The notes under the pieces were generated by a model. It saw only the letters and a list, made by a program, of their open reading frames with translations, did no database searches and was not told the DNA's origin. Positions 43,372 through 51,380 of a stretch of DNA of 64,000 nucleotides are shown piece after piece (position 1 is the first letter of the stretch; each line of letters begins with the position of its first letter). Source of the stretch: Pararhodobacter aggregans (lineage in GTDB: Bacteria > Pseudomonadota > Alphaproteobacteria > Rhodobacterales > Rhodobacteraceae); the NCBI RefSeq assembly GCF_003075525.1, contig NZ_QDDR01000002.1, forward strand, positions 310,001 through 374,000. Direction: 5' to 3'. A program made the position numbers and the translations under genes.

Positions 43372-44667
43372 ATGACCTTGGCACTGACGGGCTTCGCGCT
43401 GCTGCTTCTTCTGGCTTTCATCGGCGTGCCGCTGGCTTTCGCCACGCTGGCCGTGGGCTTTTTCGGCCTGACCTATCTGCGCGGCTTCGATGCGGCGCTG
43501 GCGGTGTCCTCGCAATGGATGGTCGACACGGCGACCAACTACAACCTGACCATCATCCCGCTTTTCGTGCTGATGGGCGCCTTCATCCACCGCTCGGGGA
43601 TCAGCCGCGACCTGTTCGCCGCCTCCTACGCCTGGATGGGGCGCTTCCGGGGCGGGCTGGCGCTGTCGGGCATCCTGTCCTGCGCCGGGTTCGCGGCGGT
43701 CTGCGGCTCGTCGCTGGCCACGGCGGCGACCATGACCCGGGTCGCGGTGCCGACCATGCGCGAGTTCAAGTACAACGACGGCTTTTCCGCCGGGACCATC
43801 GCCGCGGGCGGCACCTTGGGCATCATGATCCCGCCCTCGGTCCCTCTGGCGATCTATGGCATCGTCGCGGGCGAGGATATCGCCCAGCTGTTCATCGCCG
43901 GGATCCTGCCGGGGCTGATGCTGGTCGGGCTGTTCATGCTGGCGGTGGTGATCATGACCTGGCTGCGGCCCGGCATCGGCCCCCGGGGCGAGGCGATGGG
44001 CCTGCGGGCGACGCTGCGCGCCTCCTATTCCACCTGGCCGGTAATCATCCTGTTCGGGGTGATCCTCGGCGGCATCTATGGCGGCATCTTCACCCCGACC
44101 GAGGCGGCGGGCGTGGGCTGCGCGGGCGCCTTCCTGTTCGGCGTGGCGCGCGGGCATTTTCTGGACCGCGCCAGCCTCTGGGCGGTGTTCTCCGAGACGG
44201 TCACCACCACGGCGATGATCTTCGCCATCGTCTTTTCGGCGCTGATCCTGGCGCAATTCATCAACCTGACCGGCATGCCCTATGCGTTGCAGGCGGCGGT
44301 GACGGCCTGGGGGCTGGGGCCGGTGGGGCTGGTGCTGCTGATCTGCGCGATCTGCGTGCTTCTGGGGATGGTCTTCGAATCGATCGGTATCCTGCTGTTG
44401 ATCATCCCGGTCTTCCTGCCGGCGCTGTCGGCGCTGGGGGTCGATCTGATCTGGTTCGGGATCCTGGTCATCATCGTCATCGAGCTGGGCCTGATCTCGC
44501 CGCCCATCGGCATGAATGTCTTCACCGTGAAATCGGTCGCGCCCGAGATCCCGCTGACGGCGATCTTCCTTGGCGTCATGCCCTATATCGTGGCCATGGT
44601 ACTGGGCGGGTTGCTGATCCTGATGTTCCCGCCGATCGCCACCTTCCTGCCCAACGTGATGCGCTAG
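43372..44667 (+). CDS. TRAP transporter large permease (DctM family)
   Basis: The 431-residue polytopic protein has DctM marks: IPLFVLMGAFIHRSG, CGSSLATAATMTRVAVP, GTLGIMIPPSVPLAIYG and FTPTEAAGVG. It performs sodium-driven uptake with the DctQ and DctP partners. It ends 33 bp from the convergent livF of Liv operon 2. Confidence 0.92.
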   Translation: MTLALTGFALLLLLAFIGVPLAFATLAVGFFGLTYLRGFDAALAVSSQWMVDTATNYNLTIIPLFVLMGAFIHRSGISRDLFAASYAWMGRFRGGLALSGILSCAGFAAVCGSSLATAATMTRVAVPTMREFKYNDGFSAGTIAAGGTLGIMIPPSVPLAIYGIVAGEDIAQLFIAGILPGLMLVGLFMLAVVIMTWLRPGIGPRGEAMGLRATLRASYSTWPVIILFGVILGGIYGGIFTPTEAAGVGCAGAFLFGVARGHFLDRASLWAVFSETVTTTAMIFAIVFSALILAQFINLTGMPYALQAAVTAWGLGPVGLVLLICAICVLLGMVFESIGILLLIIPVFLPALSALGVDLIWFGILVIIVIELGLISPPIGMNVFTVKSVAPEIPLTAIFLGVMPYIVAMVLGGLLILMFPPIATFLPNVMR

Positions 44668-44700
44668 GACCGGGCGGCGGGCACCGAGGGCCCGTGCCCC

Positions 44701-45405
44701 TCAGTGCCCGAAATAGGCGCGGTCCAGCGCTTGCGGATCGTCGCGGAGCGTCTGGGCCGGGCCCGCAAAGCGCAGCTTGCCCGAACGCAGCACCAGCGCC
44801 GTGTCGGCGACACCCAGCGCCAGACTGGTGAATTGCTCGATCAGCAGGATGCCGACGCCGCGGGCCTTCAAGCCTTCGACGAAACCCATCAGCCGCCTGA
44901 CCACCAGCGGCGCCAGCCCCAGCGACATCTCGTCGATCAGCATGTAGCGCGGGCGGGCCATCAGCGCGTGGCCCAGTGCCAGCATCTGCTGCTGGCCTCC
45001 GGACATGGTGCCCGCCAGCTGCTTCTTGCGTTCGGCCAGTTCGGGAAAGAGGGCGTAGGTATCGGCCAGCGTCTCGTCCAGCCCCCGGGGCAGGATCGAG
45101 CCCGCGGCGCGCAGATTGTCGTCGACGCTGAGCCGGGCAAGGACCCGGTGCCCCTCGGGCACGGCGGCGATGCCGGCGCGGCGGATCGCATCGGGGCCGC
45201 GCCCGGTCAGGGGCTGGTCATCCACCGCGACGCTGCCCGCCGTGACCGGCAGCATGCCCGCGAGGCCCAGCACCAGCTCGGACTTGCCCGCGCCGTTGGC
45301 GCCCAGCACCGCGACCACCTGCCCGGGCTCGATCCGCAGCGAGACGCCGCTGACCGCGGCGCGCCCGCCCTTGGTGACGGCAAGATCGGTGACGACGAAA
45401 GCCAT
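44701..45405 (-). CDS. livF: Liv-type ABC transporter ATP-binding protein LivF (operon 2)
   Basis: The 234-residue ATPase has Walker A GANGAGKSE, signature MSGGQQQML and Walker B YMLIDEMSLGLAP. Walker A ends in Glu where Thr or Ser is usual, a substitution next to the magnesium-binding residue. Unlike the LivF of operon 1 it has the normal length. It is the last gene of the GMC-Liv operon and starts 2 bp from the livG stop. Confidence 0.9.
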   Translation of the reverse strand: MAFVVTDLAVTKGGRAAVSGVSLRIEPGQVVAVLGANGAGKSELVLGLAGMLPVTAGSVAVDDQPLTGRGPDAIRRAGIAAVPEGHRVLARLSVDDNLRAAGSILPRGLDETLADTYALFPELAERKKQLAGTMSGGQQQMLALGHALMARPRYMLIDEMSLGLAPLVVRRLMGFVEGLKARGVGILLIEQFTSLALGVADTALVLRSGKLRFAGPAQTLRDDPQALDRAYFGH

Positions 45406-45407
45406 GG

Positions 45408-46121
45408 TCAAACCTCCTCGGTGCCCAGATAGGCGGCCTTGACCCTTGGGTCGTCCAGCACCTCGGCCGTCGGGCCAAAGGCGATGCGGCGGCCGAAATC
45501 GAGGACCAGCGTGTCCTCGCAGATGGTGCGGATCAGCTCGACATCGTGGTCGATGACCAGCACCTGCGCGCCGGTCGCGCCGTGGATCTGCCGGATCAGC
45601 GCGCCCAATTGGCGGGATTCGTCCACCGACATGCCGCCCGCCGGTTCGTCGAACATCACCAGCCGGGGTCGCCCGACCAGGCATTTCGCCACATCGGTCA
45701 GCCGCCGCTCGAACCCCGAGAGCGCGGCGCCGATCTTGCCCGCCCGATCCGCCATGCCGACCAGCGCCAGCATCGCCTCGACCTCGGCCGTCTTGCTGCG
45801 GGCGGGGCTGCGGGAATGGTCGATCTGCACCAGCACATTCTCGAACACGGTCAGGTCGTCGGCGATCTCTTCCTTCTGGAAGCTGCGCCGCAGCCCCCAA
45901 TGCGCGCGCCGGTGCGGTGCAAGCGGCAGGAGAGCCTCGCCATCGCCGCTGACCCGCCCCGAGGCCGGGCGCACGAAGCCCGAGAGCACGTTCATCAGCG
46001 TGGTCTTGCCCGCGCCATTCGGCCCGATGATGCCGTTGACCGGCTTGTCGAAGCGCACCGAGACCGCGCTCAGGGCGACGACACCGCCGAAGCGGACGGT
46101 CACATCCTCGATCTCAAGCAT
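45408..46121 (-). CDS. livG: Liv-type ABC transporter ATP-binding protein LivG (operon 2)
   Basis: The 237-residue ATPase has Walker A GPNGAGKTT, Walker B LVMFDEPAGGMS and H-loop VIDHDVEL. The signature reads LSGFERRLT, closer to canonical than the operon 1 LivG but still lacking the second Gly and Gln. The start overlaps the livM end by 8 bp. Confidence 0.9.
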   Translation of the reverse strand: MLEIEDVTVRFGGVVALSAVSVRFDKPVNGIIGPNGAGKTTLMNVLSGFVRPASGRVSGDGEALLPLAPHRRAHWGLRRSFQKEEIADDLTVFENVLVQIDHSRSPARSKTAEVEAMLALVGMADRAGKIGAALSGFERRLTDVAKCLVGRPRLVMFDEPAGGMSVDESRQLGALIRQIHGATGAQVLVIDHDVELIRTICEDTLVLDFGRRIAFGPTAEVLDDPRVKAAYLGTEEV

Positions 46122-47106
46122 CCCTGGCCTCGCGTTTTGGCGACAGGCGCCGGAGCCCGTCCAGCAGCTGCCCGGCGATCCCCTGCGGGGCGGTGATGAC
46201 GGCATGCAGCAGCCCCGCGCCGAAGATGACGAACGAGAGGTTGGCGTCCACGCCCCAGATGTTCAAAACCGCGGGCAGCACCTTGTAGAGGGCCGCCGCA
46301 ACCAGCGCCCCCTGCCAGGAATGCGCCCCGCCGACCACCGCCAGGGCAAAGATCATCACGCTTTCCGAGGCGCGGAAGGTGCCGTCGTCCAAGAGGCCCA
46401 GCGAACCCGCCAGCAGCGCCCCCGCCGCCCCGCCCAGCAGGCCCGCGATCCCGAAGGCCCAGGTCTTGTAGAGCGTGACATTGACCCCCGCTGCCATCGC
46501 CGCGGCCTCGGACCGGCGGATCAGGGCCCAGGCGCGGCCCGGTTGCAGGCGGCGGTGCAGTTCGATGCAGAGGAAGCCGAGCAGCGCGCAAGCGATGACA
46601 TAGCGCAGATAGGCCTGCGCGGATTGGGCGATCCAGGGCCTGCGGAAGGCCGCGCCCGATCCGGTCTGCACGCCCCAGAACCCCGCCCCGCCGTTCGGGA
46701 ACTGGAAGGTGGCGAAGATGATCTCCAGCCCGCCCGCCGCCATCAGCGTGACCAGCGCCAGATAGAGGCCCCGCATCCTGAGCGCGGGCAGGGCGAGGAT
46801 CCAGCCGAAGATCATGGTGGCGGTGGCGGCTAGCGCGAGGTTCACCTCGAAAGGGAAGTCGAAGGCGTGGTTGAGTCGCAGCGCGATCCAGCCGCCGACG
46901 CCCATCAGACCCACCTGCGTGAGCGACACCATGCCGAGGCGCGCGTACATGAAGGCGACCCCGGCGATGGCCAGCAGGAAACAGCCCATCGAGGTGAAGA
47001 CCGACAGCCAGTAGCTGTTGGACAGCGACGGCAGGATCAGGATGCCGAAGGCCGCGGTGCCGAGGCCCGCCCAGCCCGAGGGGGTGACGTGGAAGAGCTG
47101 TCTCAT
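46114..47106 (-). CDS. livM: Liv-type ABC transporter permease LivM (operon 2)
   Basis: The 330-residue membrane protein has the LivM pattern: LPALRMRGLYLALVTLMAA and a second conserved block, ESVMIFALAVVGGAHSW, near residue 260. Its start is one base from the livH stop. With LivH it forms the second Liv channel in the window. Confidence 0.9.
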   Translation of the reverse strand: MRQLFHVTPSGWAGLGTAAFGILILPSLSNSYWLSVFTSMGCFLLAIAGVAFMYARLGMVSLTQVGLMGVGGWIALRLNHAFDFPFEVNLALAATATMIFGWILALPALRMRGLYLALVTLMAAGGLEIIFATFQFPNGGAGFWGVQTGSGAAFRRPWIAQSAQAYLRYVIACALLGFLCIELHRRLQPGRAWALIRRSEAAAMAAGVNVTLYKTWAFGIAGLLGGAAGALLAGSLGLLDDGTFRASESVMIFALAVVGGAHSWQGALVAAALYKVLPAVLNIWGVDANLSFVIFGAGLLHAVITAPQGIAGQLLDGLRRLSPKREARDA

Positions 47107-47107
47107 C

Positions 47108-48064
47108 TCAATCCCGCCCGCCGAAGGTCAGCCGCTGGCCGCGTTGATAATAAAGCAGCACCAGCGCCGCGATGACGAAGGGCGCGATGGGCCGCACCCC
47201 GCGCAGCACGGGCGACATGGTGAGCATGTTCTCGATCACGCCCATCGACAGCCCGCCGATCAGCACCACGACCAGGTTCTCCAGCCGCCCGCAGATGGCC
47301 GCGGCGATGCCGGGGATGACCATGAAGGTGATGACGCTTGGCTCCAGCCGGATCAGGTCGGCGAACATCAGCCCGGTGAAGCCCGCCAGCAGCCCGGCGA
47401 TGGCCCAGGCGATGGTTTCGACCCTGAGGATCGGGATGCCCATCAGCGCCGCGAGGTCCCGGTCGCTGGCCAGCGCCCGCATCTGCAGGCCGATGGTTGT
47501 CCGGGCGAGGAACAGCCAGATGCCGATGACGATCCCGATGGAGGCGGCGAAGAGCAAAAGCCGCGTGGCGGTGATCCGCATGCCCAGAAGCCGCACGCCG
47601 ACGGCATCGGTCGGCAGCGAGATCGAGCGCGGGTCGTCGGCCCACAGGAAGCTGATGGCGCCGAGGATGATGAGCGCGAAGCCCAGCGTCGCCACCGCCT
47701 TGACCACGGTTTCCCGCCAGGCGAGGCGCGGGGCGATCAGGCGCCCGTAGAAGAGCGTGATGGCGGTGGCGACCAGCAGGCAGGCGAGCCAGCCCAGCGG
47801 CTCCCAGAAACCCCAGGCGGTCAGCTGCCAGGCGGTCATCGCCCCCGCCGCACCGGCCGCGCCGCCCGCGAAGTTGAGGACGCCGGTGGCGCGGTAGAGG
47901 ACGACGATGCCGATCCCCGCCAGCGCGTAAAGCGATCCGACCGCAAGGCCCGAGGCGATGAACAGCCCCACCATCTGCGGGCGCCCGCCCCAGCCGAGGA
48001 CGCCGATCACCGCCGCCATCAGCAGCGCCCAGAGCAGCCAGTTTCCGTATCGTGCCAGTCTCAT
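47108..48064 (-). CDS. livH: Liv-type ABC transporter permease LivH (operon 2)
   Basis: The 318-residue membrane protein has LivH features: LFIASGLAVGSLYALAGIG and VLYRATGVLNFAGG near residue 58. It has an extra N-terminal helix compared with the LivH of operon 1. The start at 48064 is 56 bp after the binding-protein stop. Confidence 0.9.
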   Translation of the reverse strand: MRLARYGNWLLWALLMAAVIGVLGWGGRPQMVGLFIASGLAVGSLYALAGIGIVVLYRATGVLNFAGGAAGAAGAMTAWQLTAWGFWEPLGWLACLLVATAITLFYGRLIAPRLAWRETVVKAVATLGFALIILGAISFLWADDPRSISLPTDAVGVRLLGMRITATRLLLFAASIGIVIGIWLFLARTTIGLQMRALASDRDLAALMGIPILRVETIAWAIAGLLAGFTGLMFADLIRLEPSVITFMVIPGIAAAICGRLENLVVVLIGGLSMGVIENMLTMSPVLRGVRPIAPFVIAALVLLYYQRGQRLTFGGRD

Positions 48065-48120
48065 CGACCCCCCGCCCGTTCTGTGGAACCCCGCCGCAGG
48101 GAAATGCGGCGGGGCAGGTT

Positions 48121-49374
48121 TCAGCGCAGGCCGAGCTGGGTTTCGAGCGCGATATGCGGCTCGAAATAGGGGCTGTCGTATTCGTAGCACTCGCGCACGA
48201 TCTCGAAGCCGCCCTCGACCACCTTGACCATGTAGCCCGCGTGGTTGGGCATGTGGAAATCGGCGTCGCCCACGTAATAGGGGCCGCACATCAGGTCCGA
48301 GGTATAGCCGGTGATGCCGCGGATCGCCGCGCCGACCGCCGCCCGGTCGTCCAGCTGCGCGGGGTCCATGGCCAGCATCGCCTCGGTGAAGAAGCGCGCC
48401 GACAGATAGCCCGCCTGACCGAAGCTGTCGCGCGGGTCGTCGGCCCGGCCGTATTGATCGAGCACGGCGATCCAGTTCTGGGCGTCGGGGCCGTTCACCT
48501 CCAGGGGGGCGAGTTCGGCGTTGACGTAGATATGGCCCCACCAATAGGCGCCGACCGCGGCCGGGACCGATTGGTCATAAAGCGGCGTGGGCGCGATCCA
48601 GTTGAACTGATCGCGCAGGTCCTGCTCCTCGGCCGCCGACAGGATCGCCAGCGCGATGCCCGCGGGCTGGTTGATGAGGATCGTGTCCGCGCCCGAGGCC
48701 ATGGCCTCCAGCAGCGCCGAGTTCACATCCGGCGCGCCCGGGTTGATCAGCACCGCCGTGGCCTCGCCGCCCCGCGCGCGCATGAAATCCTGCACCGCCT
48801 GGCACGACCAGATGCCGTTGTTGGGGATATTCAGCCCGATGCAGGCGACATGCCGGGTGCCCAGCTCCTCGACCGCGTATTGCGCGGCGCCGAGGTTCGA
48901 GGACAGCGGCCCCTGGTTGGTCGAGACGATGTTCGGCGTCTCGAAACATTCCGAGATGGCGCAGGCCGAGGCCATGACCATGATCCCGGCCGCCTCGTAG
49001 GTATTGGCGTTCACCGCCATCTCGATGAAGGACCCGTTGCCGACCATGGCCACGGTCGGCGTGTCATTGACCAGACGCGCGGCGGCCTGGGCGGCGGCCT
49101 CGGGGTTCCATTGGTCATTCTCGACCCGGTAGTCGACCGGGCGGCCGTTGATCCCGCCATTGGCGTTGACGCAGGCGAAATAGGCGGCGGCGGAATCGGT
49201 CGAGGACGACCAGTCGCCCGGCGCCGCGTTGCCATAGATGCCGCCGACCAGAATCGGCGCGCCGGTGGCGGCCTGTCCCGTGTTCATGCCGCAGCTGACC
49301 TCGGCCATGGCCTGGGTGCCCAGCGACAGCGTCAGGATAGCGCTGGCCACCCCGATCCGTTTTGCGAAACGCAT
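48121..49374 (-). CDS. ABC transporter substrate-binding protein (Liv operon 2)
   Basis: The 417-residue periplasmic binding protein has a signal peptide ending near TQAMA and a type I periplasmic-binding fold (ILVGGIYGNAAPG at the start). Many Cys (at least seven) are unusual for a Liv binder and suggest disulfides. The start at 49374 has GGAGGAGAC upstream. It lies 138 bp after the GMC gene on the same strand, so the transporter may be under the same MEDS-SARP-linked promoter and import that pathway's substrate. Confidence 0.87.
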   Translation of the reverse strand: MRFAKRIGVASAILTLSLGTQAMAEVSCGMNTGQAATGAPILVGGIYGNAAPGDWSSSTDSAAAYFACVNANGGINGRPVDYRVENDQWNPEAAAQAAARLVNDTPTVAMVGNGSFIEMAVNANTYEAAGIMVMASACAISECFETPNIVSTNQGPLSSNLGAAQYAVEELGTRHVACIGLNIPNNGIWSCQAVQDFMRARGGEATAVLINPGAPDVNSALLEAMASGADTILINQPAGIALAILSAAEEQDLRDQFNWIAPTPLYDQSVPAAVGAYWWGHIYVNAELAPLEVNGPDAQNWIAVLDQYGRADDPRDSFGQAGYLSARFFTEAMLAMDPAQLDDRAAVGAAIRGITGYTSDLMCGPYYVGDADFHMPNHAGYMVKVVEGGFEIVRECYEYDSPYFEPHIALETQLGLR

Positions 49375-49512
49375 GTCTTGTCTCCTCCGTTGGACGTGCT
49401 TTGTGGTGCCGTTTTCGGTCTTGGCAGCGGCGGGACCCTCCCGATCCCGTCGCTGCAGCTCCAATCCCCGGGCTTGCTGTGGTCGCGGGGGGTGAAGATC
49501 GGTGTCATCGGC

Positions 49513-51153
49513 TCACTCTGCCGCCCGGGCCGAGGGGGCGGGGGCGGCACGCCGGGCCGCGCGGATCAGGTCGGCGGCTTTCTCGGCGATCATGATGGCC
49601 GGGGCGTTGGTGTTGCCCGAGACGATGCGCGGCATGATCGAGGCATCGACCACCCTGAGCCCGGCGATGCCGCGGACCCTCAGGTCGGGGTCGACCACCG
49701 CCTCGGCGCCGGTGCCCATCGCGCAGGTGCCCACCGGGTGATAGACGGTCCGCGCCTGCTCGCGCACGAAGGCTTGCAGCGCGCGGTCGTCCGAGACGGT
49801 GTCGCCCGGGATCACCTCGGTCAGGCCGTGCCGGGCAAGGGGCGTCTGCCGCAGGATCTGCCGCGCCATGGCGACGCCCCGGGCCAGCCGCACCACATCG
49901 CTGTCCTCGCGCAGAAGGCCCAGGTCGACGACGGGCGCGCCCTCGGGCCCGGTGCGGGTCACGGAACCCCGGCTGTCGGGCCTGAGGACGCAGGTATGCA
50001 GCGTCACGCCATGGCCCCATTCGACGATCCGCCCGCGGTGACTTTTCAGCCCGGGAATGATGTGGAACTGGATATCGGGCCGCTCCTCGGCCGGGGTGGT
50101 GCGCACGAAGCCCCCGGCCTCGACCATGTTCGAGGAAAACATGCCGCGCCGCCGGGTCAGCCAGTTCGCCACATCGAGCGCGCGGCGGGGCAGGGCGGCC
50201 AGCGACAGGCCATAAGGCTGGCGCGAGCGCGAGCGGCAGATCACCAGACAATCGACATGGTCCTGCAGGTTGCGCCCGACGCCCGGCAGGTCCAGCAGCG
50301 GCGCACCGCCCCAGCCGGCGATCTCGGCCCCCGGACCGATGCCCGAGCGCAGCAGGATGTCCGGCGAGCCGATGGCCCCGGCGCTGAGGATCACCTCGCC
50401 CGCCGCATGGATCGTGACCGCGCTGCCATCCGGTCTGCGCCCTAGGACGCCGGTTGCGCGCCCCTCGGCGATCAGGACGCGGGTGACTTCCAGCCCCGTC
50501 TCGATATGCAGGTTCTGGCGCGCGCGGATCGGCTTGAGGAAGGCCTCGGCGGTGGAATGGCGCTTGCCGTCCTTCTGCGTCACCTGATAGAGGCCGACGC
50601 CCTCGGGCTCGGGCGCGTTGAAATCGGCGCAGGCGCGGATCTGCATCTGGCCCGCGGCCTCGATGAAATCGCGGTCGATGGGCGAGGCGTCGCGCAGCGA
50701 GGTGACCGAAAGCGGCCCGGCGCGGCCATGGAAGCGTTCATCCATCGCCGGATCGGCATTGGCCTCGGAGCGCCGGAAATAGGGCAGGAGCGCGTCGTAA
50801 TCCCAACCCGTGCAGCCGAGCGCCGCCCATTGGTCGTAATCCGCCCGGTGGCCGCGGATGTAGATCATGCCGTTGATCGCCGAGGACCCGCCCAGCACCT
50901 TGCCGCGCGGGATCGACACCTGCCGCCCGTTCAGCCCTTCCTGCGGGGCCGAGGTATAGAGCCAGTTGTGCCGCCGGTCCTTGGCCAGCAGCATGACCCC
51001 CAGCGGCACCCGGATCAGCGGCGAGCGGTCGCGTGGTCCGGCCTCGATCAGGCAGACGCGGACGGTCGGGTCCTCGGACAGGCGATGCGCCAGCACCGCC
51101 CCGGCCGAGCCCGCGCCGACGATCACGTAATCGAAGCTCATCGTCGCGTTCAT
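49513..51153 (-). CDS. GMC-family oxidoreductase (alcohol/choline dehydrogenase-like)
   Basis: The enzyme of about 546 residues has the FAD motif DYVIVGAGSAGAVLAHRLSE, the GMC signatures GKVLGGSSAING and GAIGSPDILLRSGIGP, and the catalytic His in VYHPVGTCAMG. It oxidises an alcohol with FAD. The start is uncertain: Met at 51153 or 51141 fits the family, while Mets at 51183 and 51210 are further upstream in frame. It diverges from the MEDS-SARP regulator gene, with a CCAAAG-N5-CCAAAG box and a candidate -10 between them. Confidence 0.9.
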   Translation of the reverse strand: MNATMSFDYVIVGAGSAGAVLAHRLSEDPTVRVCLIEAGPRDRSPLIRVPLGVMLLAKDRRHNWLYTSAPQEGLNGRQVSIPRGKVLGGSSAINGMIYIRGHRADYDQWAALGCTGWDYDALLPYFRRSEANADPAMDERFHGRAGPLSVTSLRDASPIDRDFIEAAGQMQIRACADFNAPEPEGVGLYQVTQKDGKRHSTAEAFLKPIRARQNLHIETGLEVTRVLIAEGRATGVLGRRPDGSAVTIHAAGEVILSAGAIGSPDILLRSGIGPGAEIAGWGGAPLLDLPGVGRNLQDHVDCLVICRSRSRQPYGLSLAALPRRALDVANWLTRRRGMFSSNMVEAGGFVRTTPAEERPDIQFHIIPGLKSHRGRIVEWGHGVTLHTCVLRPDSRGSVTRTGPEGAPVVDLGLLREDSDVVRLARGVAMARQILRQTPLARHGLTEVIPGDTVSDDRALQAFVREQARTVYHPVGTCAMGTGAEAVVDPDLRVRGIAGLRVVDASIMPRIVSGNTNAPAIMIAEKAADLIRAARRAAPAPSARAAE

Positions 51154-51293
51154 CGGCGTGGTCTGCCCCCAGATCGGCGCCATCGTCCGGCGCAACCCTT
51201 TCGCAGGCATGGCTTTTCCGACCACGCCCAAGACCGGGCGCGACAGATGCGATGCCGACGAATCCTCCCCGCGCCTCCCCCGACGCAGTGTCG

Positions 51294-51325
51294 ACGCTAG
51301 GCACGAAACTTTGGTTTCTCTTTGG
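51294..51325 (-). promoter_or_regulatory. SARP-type operator and -10 for the GMC-Liv operon
   Basis: Read on the minus strand: CCAAAG, 5 nt, CCAAAG (51325-51309), 9 nt, then TAGCGT (51299-51294) as a -10. The direct repeats have an 11-bp period, one helical turn, as in sites of SARP activators, which bind repeats just upstream of the -10. The same arrangement precedes the P450 operon at 52847-52878. It may also serve the regulator gene on the other strand, 55 bp away. Confidence 0.6.
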
Positions 51326-51380
51326 CGATGATTGCCCTATGAACCAATGGCAGGGAAATCCACGGATTTCGGAGGGGACA

